A stretch of 64,000 nucleotides of DNA from assembly GCA_965216915.1 (NCBI GenBank), contig CBDCGS010000011.1:186001-250000 (forward strand), written 5' to 3'. This DNA is from CBDCGS01 sp965216915. GTDB taxonomy: Bacteria; Pseudomonadota; Alphaproteobacteria; UBA828. The position numbers and the translations under genes are program-made. Under the pieces are notes generated by a model. That model was not told the origin of the DNA and searched no databases. It saw only the letters and a program-made list of their open reading frames with translations. Numbering within the stretch: position 1 is the stretch's first letter; every line of letters starts with the position of its first letter. This document shows positions 1 through 7,778 of this stretch, piece by piece.

Positions 1-507
1 ACGGTCAATGGCGTCTCGAAGAGCTATTCGATGACCGGCTGGCGGATCGGGTTCGGCGCCGGCGCGCCGGAGCTGATCGCCGCGATGGCCAAGATTCAGT
101 CTCAGTCGACGTCCAATCCGATGTCGATCAGCCAGTACGCGGCCGTCGAAGCGCTCAATGGGCCTCAGGACTTCATCGCCGAGCGCCAGACGGTGTTTCA
201 GGAGCGGCGAGACCTCGTGGTCAGCATGCTCAACCAGGCGAAGGGTATCACCTGCGACAAACCCGACGGCGCTTTCTACGTCTACCCAAGCTGTGCCGAG
301 CTGATCGGCACGGCGACGCCGGCCGGCGGGCGCATCGACAGCTCCGAGGATCTCGCCACCTATTTGCTCGACAGCGAGGGGGTCGCGGTGGTCCACGGCG
401 CAGCCTTCGGCCTCGACCCGCATTTCCGGATTTCCTACGCCACCTCGAACGACGTGCTCGTCGAAGCGTGCCAGCGCATCCAGCGCGCCGCGGCGGCGCT
501 GGGCTGA
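1..507 (+). CDS. Class I/II aminotransferase, aspartate aminotransferase type (3' part only)
   Basis: This is the C-terminal 168 residues of a PLP-dependent fold-type I aminotransferase; the 5' end lies outside the window. The visible protein opens with the PLP-lysine motif VSKSYSMTGWRIGFG (Lys at visible residue 7), the signature of the AspC/bacterial aspartate aminotransferase group, which exchanges amino groups between amino acids and 2-oxoglutarate or oxaloacetate in the cytoplasm. The end (DGAFYVYP, GAAFG, HFRISYATS) fits the small domain with the carboxylate-binding Arg in the RISYA stretch. The next gene, 13 bp downstream, is a paralogue, so this is a tandem duplication. Substrate cannot be told from the fragment. 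Confidence 0.93.
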   Translation, partial: TVNGVSKSYSMTGWRIGFGAGAPELIAAMAKIQSQSTSNPMSISQYAAVEALNGPQDFIAERQTVFQERRDLVVSMLNQAKGITCDKPDGAFYVYPSCAELIGTATPAGGRIDSSEDLATYLLDSEGVAVVHGAAFGLDPHFRISYATSNDVLVEACQRIQRAAAALG

Positions 508-520
508 CCACCGGGTCGTC

Positions 521-1738
521 GTGCCCGCCTTGGCGCGCCGGCTCGCCGCGATCGCGCCGTCACCCATCGCGGCGATCCGAGCGCACGCCGTGGACCTGGC
601 GGCCGCCGGCCACGACGTGATTGGGCTTGCGGTCGGCGAGCCCGACTTCGCAACGCCCGCGCGCATCAGCAACGCGGCGATCCGCGCCATCGAGGGCGAG
701 CGGCTCGCACCCACGGCCGATGCCGGCCTGGTCGCGCTGCGCGAGGCGATCGCCGGGAAGCTCGCGCGTGACAATGGGCTCGCCTATTCCGCCGACGAGA
801 TCATCGTCAGCTCCGGCGGACACCAGGTGCTCTACAACGCGTTCGCCGCAACGCTCGAGCCCGGTGACGAGGTCGTCCTGCCCGCGCCTTATTGGGCAAC
901 CTATCCCGACGCCGCGCGGCTCGGGGGCGCCACGCCCGTCGTCGTGCGGACCGACGAGGCCGACGGCTTCAAGCTCCGAGCCGAGAGCTTGGCATCGGCG
1001 CTCACGCACCGGACCCGCTGGTTCGTGCTCAACACGCCCGGCAACCCGACCGGCGCGGTCTACGGCGCCGACGAGCTGGCGGCGCTTGCGGATGTCCTCG
1101 CGTGCCACCCAAGGGTGTGGATCCTCTCCGATGAGGTGTACGAAGACCTGATCTACCCCGGCGCCACGCACCGCTCGATCGCGGCCCTCGCACCCGCCCT
1201 CAAAGAGCGCACTCTTACCCTCTCGGCGCTCTCCAAGAGCTACGCCATGACGGGTTGGCGTATCGGCTACGGCGCCGGGCCCCGGCCGGTGATCGAGGCG
1301 ATGACACGGGTGCAGGCCGCCTCGAGCGGCGGTCCTCCCACGGTGAGCCAGCGTGCGGCGATCGCGGCGCTTGCGGGGCCGCGCGACGAGCTATCGGGGT
1401 GGCGCCTCTCCTTTCGGCGCCGGCGCGACCTGACCGTCGACGCCCTCCGCGAAACCCCGGGACTGCGTTGCGCGCGCCCCGACGGCGCGTTTTTCGTGTA
1501 TCCCAACTGTAGCGGGGTGATGGGGCGACGGATGCCGGCCGGCACGCTGATCCGAGACAGCGAGGACCTCGCCCGCTATTTGCTCGATGCCGCGGGCGTC
1601 GCGGTGGTGCCGGGGACCGCGTTCGGGATGGACCCCTATGTCCGGATTTCCTTTGCCACCGACGATGCGCTTCTGGAGCAAGCGTGCCGGCGATTAAGCG
1701 AGGCGCTGGCGGAACTTACTGGCCTCACGGAGGGTTGA
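521..1738 (+). CDS. Class I/II aminotransferase, divergent tandem paralogue
   Basis: A full-length (405 aa) fold-type I aminotransferase beginning at GTG, paralogous to the gene just upstream. It has NTPGNPTG (171-178), SDEVYE (203-208) and the PLP lysine at about residue 239 in LSALSKSYAMTGWRIGYG, so it should be catalytically competent. It departs from usual aspartate aminotransferases around residues 61-67, where the typical K-Y-T stretch with the active-site Tyr is replaced by RLAPTADAG, and at SSGGHQ, where SSGAKQ is usual. These changes suggest altered substrate preference after duplication (inference). The alternative is a degenerate copy, but the remaining sequence is well preserved. 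It is probably co-transcribed with the first gene. Confidence 0.9.
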   Translation: MPALARRLAAIAPSPIAAIRAHAVDLAAAGHDVIGLAVGEPDFATPARISNAAIRAIEGERLAPTADAGLVALREAIAGKLARDNGLAYSADEIIVSSGGHQVLYNAFAATLEPGDEVVLPAPYWATYPDAARLGGATPVVVRTDEADGFKLRAESLASALTHRTRWFVLNTPGNPTGAVYGADELAALADVLACHPRVWILSDEVYEDLIYPGATHRSIAALAPALKERTLTLSALSKSYAMTGWRIGYGAGPRPVIEAMTRVQAASSGGPPTVSQRAAIAALAGPRDELSGWRLSFRRRRDLTVDALRETPGLRCARPDGAFFVYPNCSGVMGRRMPAGTLIRDSEDLARYLLDAAGVAVVPGTAFGMDPYVRISFATDDALLEQACRRLSEALAELTGLTEG

Positions 1739-1826
1739 TTTGCCGTTGGGGTGCGCGATGCTACCTCTCCCGGAGACGCGCGGGAATTAGCTACGCGACG
1801 ACAAGGCGCAACGCGGAGGCAACGAC

Positions 1827-2831
1827 ATGCTGATCAAGATCAAACGCGGCTGGGAGCTGGCCGACTCCGCCGCAACGCCGGAATCGGTGTTCCGCAACAG
1901 GCGCACGCTCCTGAAGGGCCTGGCGGCGGGCCCATTGTTGGTCGCCGGGGCGTCACTGGCGGGGGGCGTGCCGCGCGCCGAAGACGAGGCCGAGAGCGAG
2001 GGCGAGGGCGACGCCACCGCCGACCCCTCGGCGCATCTCTACCCGGTGGCGCGCAACGAGACCTACACGCTCGATCGACCGCTCACGCCAGAGAAGATCG
2101 CGACCACCTACAACAACTACTATGAATTCGGCTCCTACAAGGAGATTTGGCAGGCCGCGCAGGACCTGCCGATCCGCCCGTGGACCGTGGTGTTGGACGG
2201 CGCCGTCGAGCAAGAAATGACGGTCGAGATCGACGATCTCCTGGGCCGCATGCCCCTCGAAGAGCGGTTGTACCGCCATCGCTGCGTCGAGGCGTGGTCG
2301 ATGGCGGTGCCCTATTCGGGCTTCCCGCTCAAGGCTCTGGTCGATTTCGCGCGACCGCTCGCCGCCGCCAAGTATGTGGTCATGCAAACCTTCGAGAGCG
2401 ATGTCGCGGAGGGCCAGCGCCAATTCTGGTATCCCTGGCCCTACACCGAGGGCCTCACCATCGAGGAGGCGACCAACGAGCTCGCCTTCATCGCGACCGG
2501 CTATTATGGCAAGCCCATCCCGAAGCAAAACGGCGCGCCGCTCCGCCTCGCGGTGCCATGGAAATATGGCTTCAAGCACATCAAAGGGATCGTGCGCTTT
2601 ACCTTCAGCGAAAAGCGGCCGCGTTCGTTCTGGGAGGAGCTCGCCGCGAACGAGTATGGCTTTTGGGCAAACGTCAATCCGGACGTGCCCCACCCCCGCT
2701 GGAGCCAGGAGGATGAACGGTTCTTCGGACCGGAGGGGCAGGAGCGCCGGCCCACCCTCCTTTTCAACGGGTACGGTGAATTCGTGGCGTCGCTCTACGA
2801 CGATGTGAAAGGCGAGATGATCTTCATGTGA
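1827..2831 (+). CDS. msrP: Protein-methionine-sulfoxide reductase catalytic subunit MsrP
   Basis: A periplasmic molybdenum-cofactor enzyme that repairs methionine sulfoxide in envelope proteins. The 334-aa product has a twin-arginine signal (NRRTLLK, RR at 25-26, followed by a hydrophobic, Ala/Gly-rich stretch), an acidic linker (about 52-62) and the sulfite-oxidase-fold core with the Mo-ligating Cys at about 153 in YRHRCVEAWSM. Later motifs YWPYTEGL-like and FSEKRPRSFWEE match the family C-terminus. GGAGG lies 7-8 bp before ATG. The usual partner, the haem membrane protein MsrQ, is not adjacent: the next gene, overlapping by one base, is a HAD phosphatase. MsrQ may be elsewhere or electrons may come from another donor. 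Confidence 0.93.
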   Translation: MLIKIKRGWELADSAATPESVFRNRRTLLKGLAAGPLLVAGASLAGGVPRAEDEAESEGEGDATADPSAHLYPVARNETYTLDRPLTPEKIATTYNNYYEFGSYKEIWQAAQDLPIRPWTVVLDGAVEQEMTVEIDDLLGRMPLEERLYRHRCVEAWSMAVPYSGFPLKALVDFARPLAAAKYVVMQTFESDVAEGQRQFWYPWPYTEGLTIEEATNELAFIATGYYGKPIPKQNGAPLRLAVPWKYGFKHIKGIVRFTFSEKRPRSFWEELAANEYGFWANVNPDVPHPRWSQEDERFFGPEGQERRPTLLFNGYGEFVASLYDDVKGEMIFM

Positions 2832-3496
2832 TGACGTTCCCGCGGCCACATCGCCTCACGATCTTCGACTGCGATGGCGTGTTGGTGGACAGCGAGCCCA
2901 TCGCGAACCAGGTTCTCGCCGCGTTGGTCAGCGCCGAGGGCCTGCCGATGGACGCCGAGGACGCTGAGCAGGCGTTCACCGGGGCGACGATGGACGCCGT
3001 GATCGAGACCCTCGAGACACGGCTCGCGCACCCCCTCCGCGCCGATTTCCTCGCCTGCTATCTCGATGCGCTGCATGCCCGCTTGGCGCGCGAGCTCGCG
3101 CCGATCGATGGGATCGAGGCCGTGCTGTCGGGCCTGAGCGGCCCGCGCTGTGTCGCCTCGAACGGGGAGCCGGAGACGACCTGGCTCAGCCTCCGCGTGA
3201 CCGGGCTGCTCGGCCACTTCGCGCCCCATGTCTACAACGCCAAACAGGCGGGGCGCGGCAAGCCGCATCCCGACCTTTTCCTCTACGCGGCCGAGCGGAT
3301 GGCGTGCCCGGCGGCGGGCTGTATCGTGGTGGAGGACAGCGTGCGCGGCATTACCGCGGCCCGGGCCGCCGGCATGCACGCGATCGGCTATGCGCCAGAC
3401 GAGGCCGGGACGGCCGATGCTCTTCGGGCCGCCGGCGCCCATCGCGTGGTCTCCGATGTCGCGGCGCTCCCCCCACTCCTACTGCAGTGCGACTAA
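2831..3496 (+). CDS. HAD-IA family phosphatase (phosphoglycolate phosphatase / beta-phosphoglucomutase-like)
   Basis: A 221-aa cytoplasmic haloacid-dehalogenase-fold hydrolase. Motif I is FDCDGVLVDSE near the N-terminus (nucleophile and general acid Asp at 13 and 15), motif II is VASNGEPE, motif III Lys is in GKPHPDLF and motif IV is VVEDSVRGI, so all catalytic elements are present with a helical C1 cap between motifs I and II. The DGVLVDSE form is typical of phosphatases/mutases acting on small sugar or organic phosphates. The start overlaps the msrP stop (TGATG); a GTG three bases upstream is an alternative. Substrate unknown; overlap suggests translational coupling rather than a functional link. 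Confidence 0.88.
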   Translation: MTFPRPHRLTIFDCDGVLVDSEPIANQVLAALVSAEGLPMDAEDAEQAFTGATMDAVIETLETRLAHPLRADFLACYLDALHARLARELAPIDGIEAVLSGLSGPRCVASNGEPETTWLSLRVTGLLGHFAPHVYNAKQAGRGKPHPDLFLYAAERMACPAAGCIVVEDSVRGITAARAAGMHAIGYAPDEAGTADALRAAGAHRVVSDVAALPPLLLQCD

Positions 3497-3505
3497 AATA
3501 AAGGT

Positions 3506-3527
3506 GGCCGGGTCCGAGGACCCGGCC
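3506..3527. terminator. Perfect 10-bp inverted repeat after the HAD gene
   Basis: GGCCGGGTCC and GGACCCGGCC form a perfect 10-bp stem (2-nt centre) 9 bp after the HAD stop codon, preceded by an A-rich stretch (TAAAATAAAGG). No T run follows on the plus strand; read on the minus strand the hairpin is followed by CACCTTTATTTTA, which is closer to a terminator tail. It sits between two convergent genes, so it could end transcription from either side. Confidence 0.5.
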
Positions 3528-3537
3528 AGTTCAACAG

Positions 3538-3595
3538 GGAGGCTTCACGTCTGGGAGACGTAGGATCCGAAGGATCCCCTCCAGGCTGGCGCCTG
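3538..3595. other. Hairpin cluster compatible with a three-way junction RNA
   Basis: GGAGG (3538-3542) can pair with CCTCC (3578-3582), enclosing two perfect hairpins, ACGTCT-GGG-AGACGT (3547-3561) and GGATCC-GAA-GGATCC (3563-3577). A further hairpin, CAGGC-TGGC-GCCTG, follows at 3582-3595. The rest of the 279-bp gap holds a palindrome TATGCG-CTAGA-CGCATA (3738-3754) and no convincing reading frame. I do not recognise an RNA family. It lies between the 3' ends of convergent genes, so it may be a 3' UTR structure or a small RNA. Confidence 0.4.
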
Positions 3596-3775
3596 AAGTA
3601 CATACGCCACGCACTCGGTCGAAATGCCGGCGAAACTGGTCGTGGCGGGCCCCGGGAGGAGGAGCCAACGCCACATGTTGCACTGCACTATATAAGGAGG
3701 CATCGGCCAGCTACTAGATGCAGAGCGTCAGACCTGGTATGCGCTAGACGCATAGCGTGGCACGTCAGAGGAGAA

Positions 3776-4696
3776 TTAAAACTTCCACTCTGCAACCTTC
3801 GTGAGCAAAAAATCGCGAAACACAGCGATCCGTTTAGAGTGCCGCAATTCCTCAGCATACACAAAATAAGCATCGAATGTCGGGCCTTGTAAATCCGGTA
3901 AAACCCGCTTGATGTGGGGGCTTCCCCGCGCGACGTAATCCGGGAGGGAGCCGACGCCGAGACCGCTCTCCACCGCGCGAAGCAGGCAGTAGATGTTATT
4001 CGCCCTGAGCACGACCCGGCGCTCGATTGACGGATCGCCGGACGCGCCGGCGAGCCAGTTCGGATCGGCGATCGAGATGAGAGGCCCTTGGCCATAAACG
4101 ACGAGTCGCTGGCGGGCGAGATCGGCCGGCGTGTCGATCGGGCCATGTTCCGCCAGATATTCGGGTGTCGCGTAGATATGCGAGTGCACGGTCATGAGAT
4201 GCCGCTGCACGAGGTCCGGCTGGGTCGGGCGTCCCATGCGAATTCCGACGTCCGCCTCGCGCATGGCAATGTCGAGCGCGTCATCGGAGGTAAGCAGGGT
4301 GATCGAGATGTCCGGGTAGAGTGCGTGAAATTCGCGCAAGCGGGGAGTCAGCCAGAGCATTGCGAAGGCGATGGTGGTGGTGATCGCAAGCGGTCCGCTC
4401 GGCCGATCGCGGGATTCAACGATCTGCGCCTCGGTCATAGCAAGTTTGGCCGAAATCTCGCGCGCCGTGCGGTAGAGCGCCTCGCCCTGCTCGGTCAAGA
4501 GAAGGCCGCGCGAATGGCGGTGAAAAAGCGCCACGCCGAGTGCGCTCTCGAGCGCCGCAACCTGGCGGCTCACCGCGGATTGGCTGAGGTTGAGCGCGCG
4601 ACCGGCGCCTGTGAAGCTGCCCGAATCCGCGGCCGCATGGAAGACGCGGAGCTTGTCCCAGTCGATTCCGTGCGCGGCCGGGTTGAGCGTGGTCAT
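3776..4696 (-). CDS. LysR family transcriptional regulator
   Basis: A 306-aa LysR-type regulator: N-terminal winged helix-turn-helix at about residues 15-75 (DKLRVFHAAADSGSFTGAGR, LSQSAVSRQVAALE) and a C-terminal periplasmic-binding-like effector domain starting at about residue 95. Its ATG follows the trxB stop codon directly (TAG ATG), so the two genes are one transcription unit; this trxB-lysR order is common in alphaproteobacteria, though the effector is not established from sequence. The last 40 codons are visibly more AT-rich than the neighbourhood. The ligand is unknown; a redox or thiol-related signal is an inference from the neighbour only. Confidence 0.93.
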   Translation of the reverse strand: MTTLNPAAHGIDWDKLRVFHAAADSGSFTGAGRALNLSQSAVSRQVAALESALGVALFHRHSRGLLLTEQGEALYRTAREISAKLAMTEAQIVESRDRPSGPLAITTTIAFAMLWLTPRLREFHALYPDISITLLTSDDALDIAMREADVGIRMGRPTQPDLVQRHLMTVHSHIYATPEYLAEHGPIDTPADLARQRLVVYGQGPLISIADPNWLAGASGDPSIERRVVLRANNIYCLLRAVESGLGVGSLPDYVARGSPHIKRVLPDLQGPTFDAYFVYAEELRHSKRIAVFRDFLLTKVAEWKF

Positions 4697-5665
4697 CTAC
4701 TCGGCAGCCGCCGCCTCAGCGGACTCCTGGCCGGCGAGATACTTCTCCGCCTCGAGCGCCGCCATGCAGCCTGTGCCCGCGGCCGTCACCGCTTGACGGA
4801 ACACCTTGTCCTGCACGTCGCCGGCGGCGAACACACCAGGAATGTTGGTCGCGGTGCTATCGGGGGCGGTCTCGATGTAGCCCTCGTCGTCCATCGCGAG
4901 CTGGCCGCGGAAGATGTCCGTGTTGGGCCGGTGTCCGATGGCCACGAAGACGCCGGAGAGATCGAGCGTGCGGGTCTCGTCCGTCTTCACGCCCCGGAGC
5001 CTTGCGCCGGTGACGCCCAGTGGATCTTCCTCGCCCAGCACCTCCTCGAGCGTATGGTCCCAAACCACCTCGACCTTCTCGTTCCGAAACAAACGGTCTT
5101 GGAGAATCTTCTCGGCCCTCAACGCGTCGCGGCGATGCACCAGATAGACCTTGCTCGCGTGGTTGGTGAGGTAAAGCGCCTCCTCCACCGCTGTGTTGCC
5201 GCCGCCGATAACCGCGACCTCCTTGCCGCGGAAGAAAAAGCCATCGCAGGTCGCACACGCCGATACACCGAACCCCATGAAGCGCGTCTCGCTGTCGAGC
5301 CCTAGCCACTTGGCCTGTGCGCCGGTGCACACGATCACGGTCTCACCAACATAGACATCCCCCGAATCGCCGACGCAGGTGAACGGCCGCCGGGACGTGT
5401 CGATCTCGGTCACCATGTCGTGGAAAAGCCGCGTGCCAACCGCTTCGGCTTGGCCGGCCATCTGCTCCATCAGCCAGGGCCCCTGGATCACCTCGGCGAA
5501 GCCGGGATAGTTCTCGACGTCGGTCGTGATGGTCAGCTGGCCGCCCGGCTCCAGGCCCTGGACGAGGATGGGCGACAGGTTCGCGCGCGCAGCGTAGATT
5601 GCGGCCGTGTAGCCCGCAGGCCCCGAGCCCAATATGACAACCTTGCTCTCGTGGGTGGTGGACAT
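4697..5665 (-). CDS. trxB: Thioredoxin-disulfide reductase
   Basis: An FAD- and NADPH-dependent enzyme that keeps cytoplasmic thioredoxin reduced. The 322-aa protein has an N-terminal FAD-binding GSGPAGYTAAIYAAR (13-27), the redox-active disulfide C137-A-T-C140 in SACATCDGFFFRG, an NADPH-binding VIGGGNTAVEEALYL and a C-terminal FAD motif GVFAAGDVQDKVFRQAVTAA. Length and motif order match low-molecular-weight bacterial TrxB. GGGGAG precedes the ATG. It is the first gene of a two-gene unit with the LysR regulator. Confidence 0.97.
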   Translation of the reverse strand: MSTTHESKVVILGSGPAGYTAAIYAARANLSPILVQGLEPGGQLTITTDVENYPGFAEVIQGPWLMEQMAGQAEAVGTRLFHDMVTEIDTSRRPFTCVGDSGDVYVGETVIVCTGAQAKWLGLDSETRFMGFGVSACATCDGFFFRGKEVAVIGGGNTAVEEALYLTNHASKVYLVHRRDALRAEKILQDRLFRNEKVEVVWDHTLEEVLGEEDPLGVTGARLRGVKTDETRTLDLSGVFVAIGHRPNTDIFRGQLAMDDEGYIETAPDSTATNIPGVFAAGDVQDKVFRQAVTAAGTGCMAALEAEKYLAGQESAEAAAAE

Positions 5666-5733
5666 GGCGGCTCCCCGGGCGTTACGCGGTCACGGTGTCT
5701 CGGCTCTAACATAGGGAGCCGGTCCGCGGGGCT

Positions 5734-6702
5734 TCAAGTCGCTTGCCACGCGTTGAACCGCGCCGCGACCTCTGCCGCGACCGGCGGCATCTCGATAAGC
5801 GGCTCGGGCGACCAAGGTTCCGGTGCGCCCGTGAGCGGCCGCACCAGGCCATCCGCCATCAGACTCTCGAAGAACAGATCGAAGCGCGCCGAGCCGCGGC
5901 CCGGCAACGCCGCGACGAACACGGGCTTGCCGGTCGCGCAGGCCTCCGAGGTCATGCTGATGGAATCTCCCGTCACCACGATGGCATCGGCGCAGGCCAG
6001 ATATCCGAAATAGGGGTTCTCACCATCGCCACGCCAAACGGCTCGCGGTGTCTCGCCCAATGCGGCGTCCAGCGCGTCGAAGGCCGCCGGCCCGGTGCGC
6101 CGCGACGCCGTCACGGCGAGCGCACCGCCCCGATCGGCGATCATGCGCGCGAGCCTGCGGCCGAGCGCATCCGCCTCCGCAGGCCCGAAACGATGGCGGC
6201 GCGTCGTGCCGCCAATCAACACCGCCGTCAGCGGACGCGGCAGCGTGTCGAGCAAGGGACGAAACGCGGCTGCGGCCGCAGCGAGGCGTTCGGGCGTCAC
6301 GCGATGCAATGCCGCGCGGGTCACGATTACGTTGGGTCCAGCGATCTCGTCATGCCGGGGAGCCACCACCAGATCGAACGCCGATGGCGCGACCCGCGGC
6401 TTCTGCACGAACACGGTGAAGCATCCGGCGCGCCGCCGAAGCGCGAGTGCAAGCCCGAGCACGCCATTTCCACTCGCGATCAGAAGCCGCGGCCAGGGCG
6501 GCGCCAGCGGATCGCTGGTGTTGGTCACGCGATCGAGCGACGGATGGAGCAGACGCGACGCGAGTCGCCGCCACGGCCAGCGCGGCGTCGCGCGTTTGAC
6601 CACCGGGTCGAGCCCGAGCGCGTCAGCAAGCCCGAGACACTGGTTCTCGGTTCCGGCGATCCCCTCCGTCAACACCCAACAGATCGGCGCACCGTCGATC
6701 AT
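5734..6702 (-). CDS. Mitochondrial fission ELM1-like family protein
   Basis: The 322-aa product belongs to the bacterial ELM1-like family (formerly DUF1022), named for a plant mitochondrial division factor; a bacterial role is not established. The family signature is visible at the N-terminus (CWVLTEGIAGTENQCLGLA) and in VLIGGTTRRHRF and DSISMTSEACATGKPVFVA, the last resembling nucleotide-sugar glycosyltransferase (GT-B) donor sites. The ATG overlaps the stop of the upstream DMT transporter as ATGA, so the pair is translationally coupled. A TTG 18 bp upstream is an alternative start. In alphaproteobacteria the family is often near envelope genes, but nothing here fixes the function. Confidence 0.85.
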   Translation of the reverse strand: MIDGAPICWVLTEGIAGTENQCLGLADALGLDPVVKRATPRWPWRRLASRLLHPSLDRVTNTSDPLAPPWPRLLIASGNGVLGLALALRRRAGCFTVFVQKPRVAPSAFDLVVAPRHDEIAGPNVIVTRAALHRVTPERLAAAAAAFRPLLDTLPRPLTAVLIGGTTRRHRFGPAEADALGRRLARMIADRGGALAVTASRRTGPAAFDALDAALGETPRAVWRGDGENPYFGYLACADAIVVTGDSISMTSEACATGKPVFVAALPGRGSARFDLFFESLMADGLVRPLTGAPEPWSPEPLIEMPPVAAEVAARFNAWQAT

Positions 6703-7682
6703 GCCGGAGCACGCAGCCAATCGGCACGGTTGATCACGAGCAGCGCCAGGGCCCCGACCACGAGGCCGAGTGCGGCATATTCTGCGACGCCGAGCGTTTC
6801 TCCGAGCATGTACGCTCCAGAAAAGAGGGCGACGATCGGAACGCCCAGCATGCCGACTGTGGCGACCCCGACCGGGAAGATGCGCACGATCTCATAGTAG
6901 GCGTAATAGCAGATCACGAAGGGCGCGAGGACAGAGTAGGTGAGCGCAAGCAGCGGCCACAGCGACGGGACGCTGAGCGTCGCGCCATCGAATACACCGG
7001 CGGCGACGAAGATCGGCGTTCCGCATATCAGGCATTGCCAGCCGAACAGAACCCAGCTCGACGCGTCCCAGCGCACGCGCTTCTGGGCGACGGCACCACA
7101 CGCCCACGCAATCGCGCCCGCGAGCATCAGGAGCGGGCCGAGCGGCGCCGCACCGATGGCGCGAAGATCGGCCGTGACGAGCACGAGGATCCCGCCGATG
7201 CCGAGCGCCAAGGCCAAGAGCCGGCGCCATCCGGGCCGATCGCCCAGGACGACATAGGCGATCGGGATCGCCCACACGGGCATCGTGTAGGCGATGATTG
7301 CCGCACGCCCGGAGGTTGTATTGACCAAGCCGAACCCTGTGAGCAGGTGCCAGCAGGTGATGTTGAAAAGCCCCGAGATCAGGAACGGCTTCCATTGATG
7401 CCGGGGCACGCGGATCGACCGCCCGAGCGCGCGATGCAGCCCCAGCACAATCAAGCCGGCCAGAAAAATACAGCTCGCGCGGAAGGTGAGGACGGGAATC
7501 TCGCTCAGCGCGACCTTCATTACGGGCCAGTTGATGCCCCACAGGAGGGTCAGAACCACGAGCAGCGCGAGCCCTCGCCTGGTTGAGCTGCCCTGGAGCG
7601 CGCCGATCACCAAGGCCGTCGGCGAGCGCTTCGAGCGGCCGCTTGTGCTGGTCGGTGTCCCTGATGGTGGGCCGTCGCGCAT
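6699..7682 (-). CDS. DMT superfamily transporter (EamA domains)
   Basis: An inner-membrane permease of the drug/metabolite transporter superfamily with two EamA repeats and about ten hydrophobic segments, beginning with LALLVVLTLLWGINWPVMKVAL and ending with GLVVGALALLVINRA. The N-terminal 36 residues are polar and Ser/Thr-rich. The start is uncertain: I use an ATG, but a TTG 39 bp upstream extends the frame and neither has a clear ribosome binding site. It overlaps the ELM1-like gene by 4 bp. Substrate cannot be predicted. Confidence 0.85.
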   Translation of the reverse strand: MRDGPPSGTPTSTSGRSKRSPTALVIGALQGSSTRRGLALLVVLTLLWGINWPVMKVALSEIPVLTFRASCIFLAGLIVLGLHRALGRSIRVPRHQWKPFLISGLFNITCWHLLTGFGLVNTTSGRAAIIAYTMPVWAIPIAYVVLGDRPGWRRLLALALGIGGILVLVTADLRAIGAAPLGPLLMLAGAIAWACGAVAQKRVRWDASSWVLFGWQCLICGTPIFVAAGVFDGATLSVPSLWPLLALTYSVLAPFVICYYAYYEIVRIFPVGVATVGMLGVPIVALFSGAYMLGETLGVAEYAALGLVVGALALLVINRADWLRAPA

Positions 7683-7778
7683 GTCGGACAACAGATTCTT
7701 AAGCTCCGCCGCGTAGGACAAGACGGGAGCGGTGGTTGAGGGGCCAGTGTCTCATGGCGACCACCGGACGGAATTCGA

